From assembly GCF_003605435.1 (NCBI RefSeq), contig NZ_QXQB01000001.1, forward strand, positions 1,302,001-1,366,000: a stretch of DNA of 64,000 bases, in the 5' to 3' direction. Made by a program: the position numbers and the translations under genes. The notes under the pieces are model-generated. The model had not been told where the DNA came from, did not search any database, and saw nothing but the letters and a program-made list of their open reading frames with translations. This DNA is from Paenibacillus pinisoli (GTDB lineage Bacteria > Bacillota > Bacilli > Paenibacillales > Paenibacillaceae). Positions within the stretch are counted from its first letter, which is position 1; each line of letters begins with the position of its first letter. Shown here in pieces: positions 62,468-64,000 of the stretch.

Positions 62468-63459
62468 ATCTGGTGCTCCTTATAGAGCTGAACGATAATC
62501 TCGTCGATATCTTTGGCCGACACCGACAGATCGACCACCTCGACAGACTCTGACAAGCGGGTCACCATCTCCGCAAGCGTCACCTTTTCCGAGTCGAAGC
62601 TGTATACAGCCCTCTCGTCCGTCCATTCGATTAGAGTTGTCCCTTCAATCGCAACCGGTCCAGAGCGCCCCCTGTAATCGACCGTTACCGTCTTGCCTGT
62701 GCCGAACCGCTCCTTCAATTCATCCAGTGTTCCATCATAAAGAAGGGTGCCTTTTCCGATCATGAGAATCCGATTCGCCAGCGCTTCGATATCGCTCATA
62801 TCGTGAGTGGTCAGGATTACCGTGACCCCTTGCTCCCGATTGAGCCGTTTGATAAAGTTGCGCACCGCCAGCTTGCTGACCGCATCCAGCCCGATCGTAG
62901 GCTCGTCCAGAAATAGCAGCTTGGGACTATGCAGCAGCGAAGCCGCAATCTCGCAGCGCATCCGCTGCCCCAGACTCAGCTGCCTGACCGGCATCTTCAG
63001 GATCGCCTCCAGATCTAGCATCTCCGTCAGCATCGCCAGATTGTCCCGGTACATCCCCTCCGGTATCGCATAGATATCTCTAAGCAGCTCGAACGAATCG
63101 ATAACGGGGACATCCCACCATAGCTGCGACCGTTGTCCGAAGACGACGCCTATATGCTTGACGTATTCCGTCCGATCCTTCCATGGGTTATAGCCCATGA
63201 TGGAGCATTGCCCCTCATCCGGCACCAGGATGCCGCTCATGACTTTGATCGTGGTCGACTTGCCCGCTCCGTTCGGGCCGATATAACCGACGATTTCTCC
63301 TTTTCCGATCGAGAAGCTGATATCCTTCAGCGCTTCCACGATCGTGTGCTTTCGTGCGAATAAAGCTTTGGTCGCTTCCTTGAGGCCTGCCGTCCTGGTC
63401 GCGACTTTGAATCTCTTCTCAATTCCATCCAGCCGAATCCATGCATCATTCCGATTCAT
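62464..63459 (-). CDS. ABC exporter ATP-binding protein
   Basis: A 331-residue ATPase. Walker A is GYIGPNGAGKSTTIKVM, the signature is QLSLGQRMRCEIA, Walker B is LLFLDEPTIGLD, and the switch His is in ILTTHDMSD. The C-terminal 80 residues form the accessory domain seen in NatA-like ATPases. It energises the two permeases encoded downstream. AGGAGG precedes the ATG. Confidence 0.93.
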   Translation of the reverse strand: MNRNDAWIRLDGIEKRFKVATRTAGLKEATKALFARKHTIVEALKDISFSIGKGEIVGYIGPNGAGKSTTIKVMSGILVPDEGQCSIMGYNPWKDRTEYVKHIGVVFGQRSQLWWDVPVIDSFELLRDIYAIPEGMYRDNLAMLTEMLDLEAILKMPVRQLSLGQRMRCEIAASLLHSPKLLFLDEPTIGLDAVSKLAVRNFIKRLNREQGVTVILTTHDMSDIEALANRILMIGKGTLLYDGTLDELKERFGTGKTVTVDYRGRSGPVAIEGTTLIEWTDERAVYSFDSEKVTLAEMVTRLSESVEVVDLSVSAKDIDEIIVQLYKEHQI

Positions 63460-63642
63460 GCTCTCTTTATCCTCCTGTTTGTACCTACGCTGAATCCGCT
63501 AGGGCAGAGAGCCTCTCCTGTCCCCTCTCCTTGCCCAGCCTCAAACAGCGGGATAAAGATCATACCCGATATTTCCAAAAAAGTATAGCTTTATTTTTCT
63601 AAACAACGGGCGTGCGCGAAATCATAAATCCTTCATTTGTTT

Positions 63643-63680
63643 ATTGAATATTAATTCGTATTGATGTATATTTATACAGT
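63643..63680 (+). promoter_or_regulatory. Two ARG boxes over a promoter
   Basis: TGAATATTAATTCG (63645-63658) and TGTATATTTATACA (63665-63678) match the arginine-repressor box TGNATWWWWATNCA, the second perfectly and the first with one change; their centres are 20 bp apart. They cover a promoter TTGAAT-N17-TATATT (63644-63649 and 63667-63672), so ArgR/AhrC would block transcription when arginine is plentiful. Confidence 0.78.
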
Positions 63681-63706
63681 ATTAAGTTTTGAACGGAGGG
63701 ATTTCC

Positions 63707-64000
63707 TTGTCCAATCTCATGCATGTTTCATCTTCGAAAAAAGACACGCACACCGTTTCTCATATACCGGCGCCTATCGAGCTTGCCAAAAAGCATGTGC
63801 TCCATACCGCTATACGGCCCGATATCGTCATGGCCCGCGGCGAAGGCATGATGCTCTATGATACCGAAGGTAATAGCTATCTGGACTTTATTGGCGGCTG
63901 GGCGGTCAATAGTCTGGGCCATTCCCCTGCTGTTCTGCAGGAGGCGCTTGCCGAGCAAGCATCCAAGCTGGTGCATGCCAGCCCCGCCTTCTTCAATGAG
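63707..64000 (+). CDS. argD: Class III aminotransferase, acetylornithine-type (partial, runs off window)
   Basis: The first 98 codons of a PLP enzyme. After a 35-residue leader it reads DIVMARGEGMMLYDTEGNSY, then LDFIGGWAVNSLGHSPAVLQ and KLVHASPAFFNE, the normal N-terminal blocks of ArgD/RocD-type transaminases. Two ARG boxes upstream support arginine biosynthesis (acetylornithine to glutamate semialdehyde exchange). TTG is the start, 6 bp after GGAGGG; an in-frame ATG lies four codons on. The catalytic lysine region is beyond the window, so ArgD versus RocD is not settled. Confidence 0.8.
   Translation, partial: MSNLMHVSSSKKDTHTVSHIPAPIELAKKHVLHTAIRPDIVMARGEGMMLYDTEGNSYLDFIGGWAVNSLGHSPAVLQEALAEQASKLVHASPAFFNE

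Overview
This is a low-GC-phylum (Firmicutes), spore-forming, Gram-positive chromosome segment, most like Paenibacillus or a close relative. The evidence is a GerA-type germinant receptor operon, coat-like proteins, a T-box leader on pheST, a SinR-type regulator, a YesMN/LipO-LplBC sugar-uptake block, strong AGGAGG ribosome sites, and many TTG/GTG starts. No phage or insertion-sequence transposase was recognised.

Layout, almost all on the minus strand. (1) 1-11041 is an exopolysaccharide (eps-like) cluster. A SinR-like repressor gene is followed by epsA (chain length), epsB (kinase), epsC (dehydratase), galU, glycosyltransferases epsD/epsE/epsF, another glycosyltransferase, epsG (polymerase) and an edge-truncated glycosyltransferase. 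SinR-type operators lie inside the promoters of sinR and epsA, and a weaker one precedes epsC. (2) 11119-22575 is a carbohydrate block (two ABC permeases, a binding lipoprotein, a YesM/YesN two-component pair, a ThuA-like protein, a TIM-barrel isomerase, an MDR dehydrogenase and a VOC protein), bracketed on both sides by the same ~150-bp palindromic repeats. (3) 22724-39237 holds a MerR-controlled MFS exporter, YpcP-like exonuclease, two aminotransferases (one alaR-alaT), RluA-type pseudouridine synthase, cobalamin adenosyltransferase, coat-like genes, the gerXB-XA-XC operon, cysK, another MFS protein and small membrane proteins. (4) 39250-51993 holds mutS2, a holin-like membrane protein, a CuA-type lipoprotein, an SDR, a 50-bp tandem array, a structured-RNA candidate, a 1088-residue ZapA/coiled-coil fusion and pheT-pheS with a T-box. 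(5) 52084-58957 holds a NarL-type two-component pair beside a CopD-like membrane protein, a gamma-glutamylcyclotransferase-like protein, glutamate dehydrogenase and an aldolase-like protein. (6) 59132-64000 holds a c-di-AMP (ydaO-type) riboswitch driving an unknown gene, a 13-copy 51-bp palindromic array, an ABC-2 exporter and the start of an ArgD-like aminotransferase behind two ARG boxes.

The strongest points for a second look are the giant ZapA fusion, the SinR operators sitting exactly in the 17-bp promoter spacers of sinR and epsA, the unknown protein under a c-di-AMP riboswitch, the repeat-bracketed sugar block, and the palindromic minisatellite arrays. Gene calls rest on reading translated sequences by eye; no database search was run.
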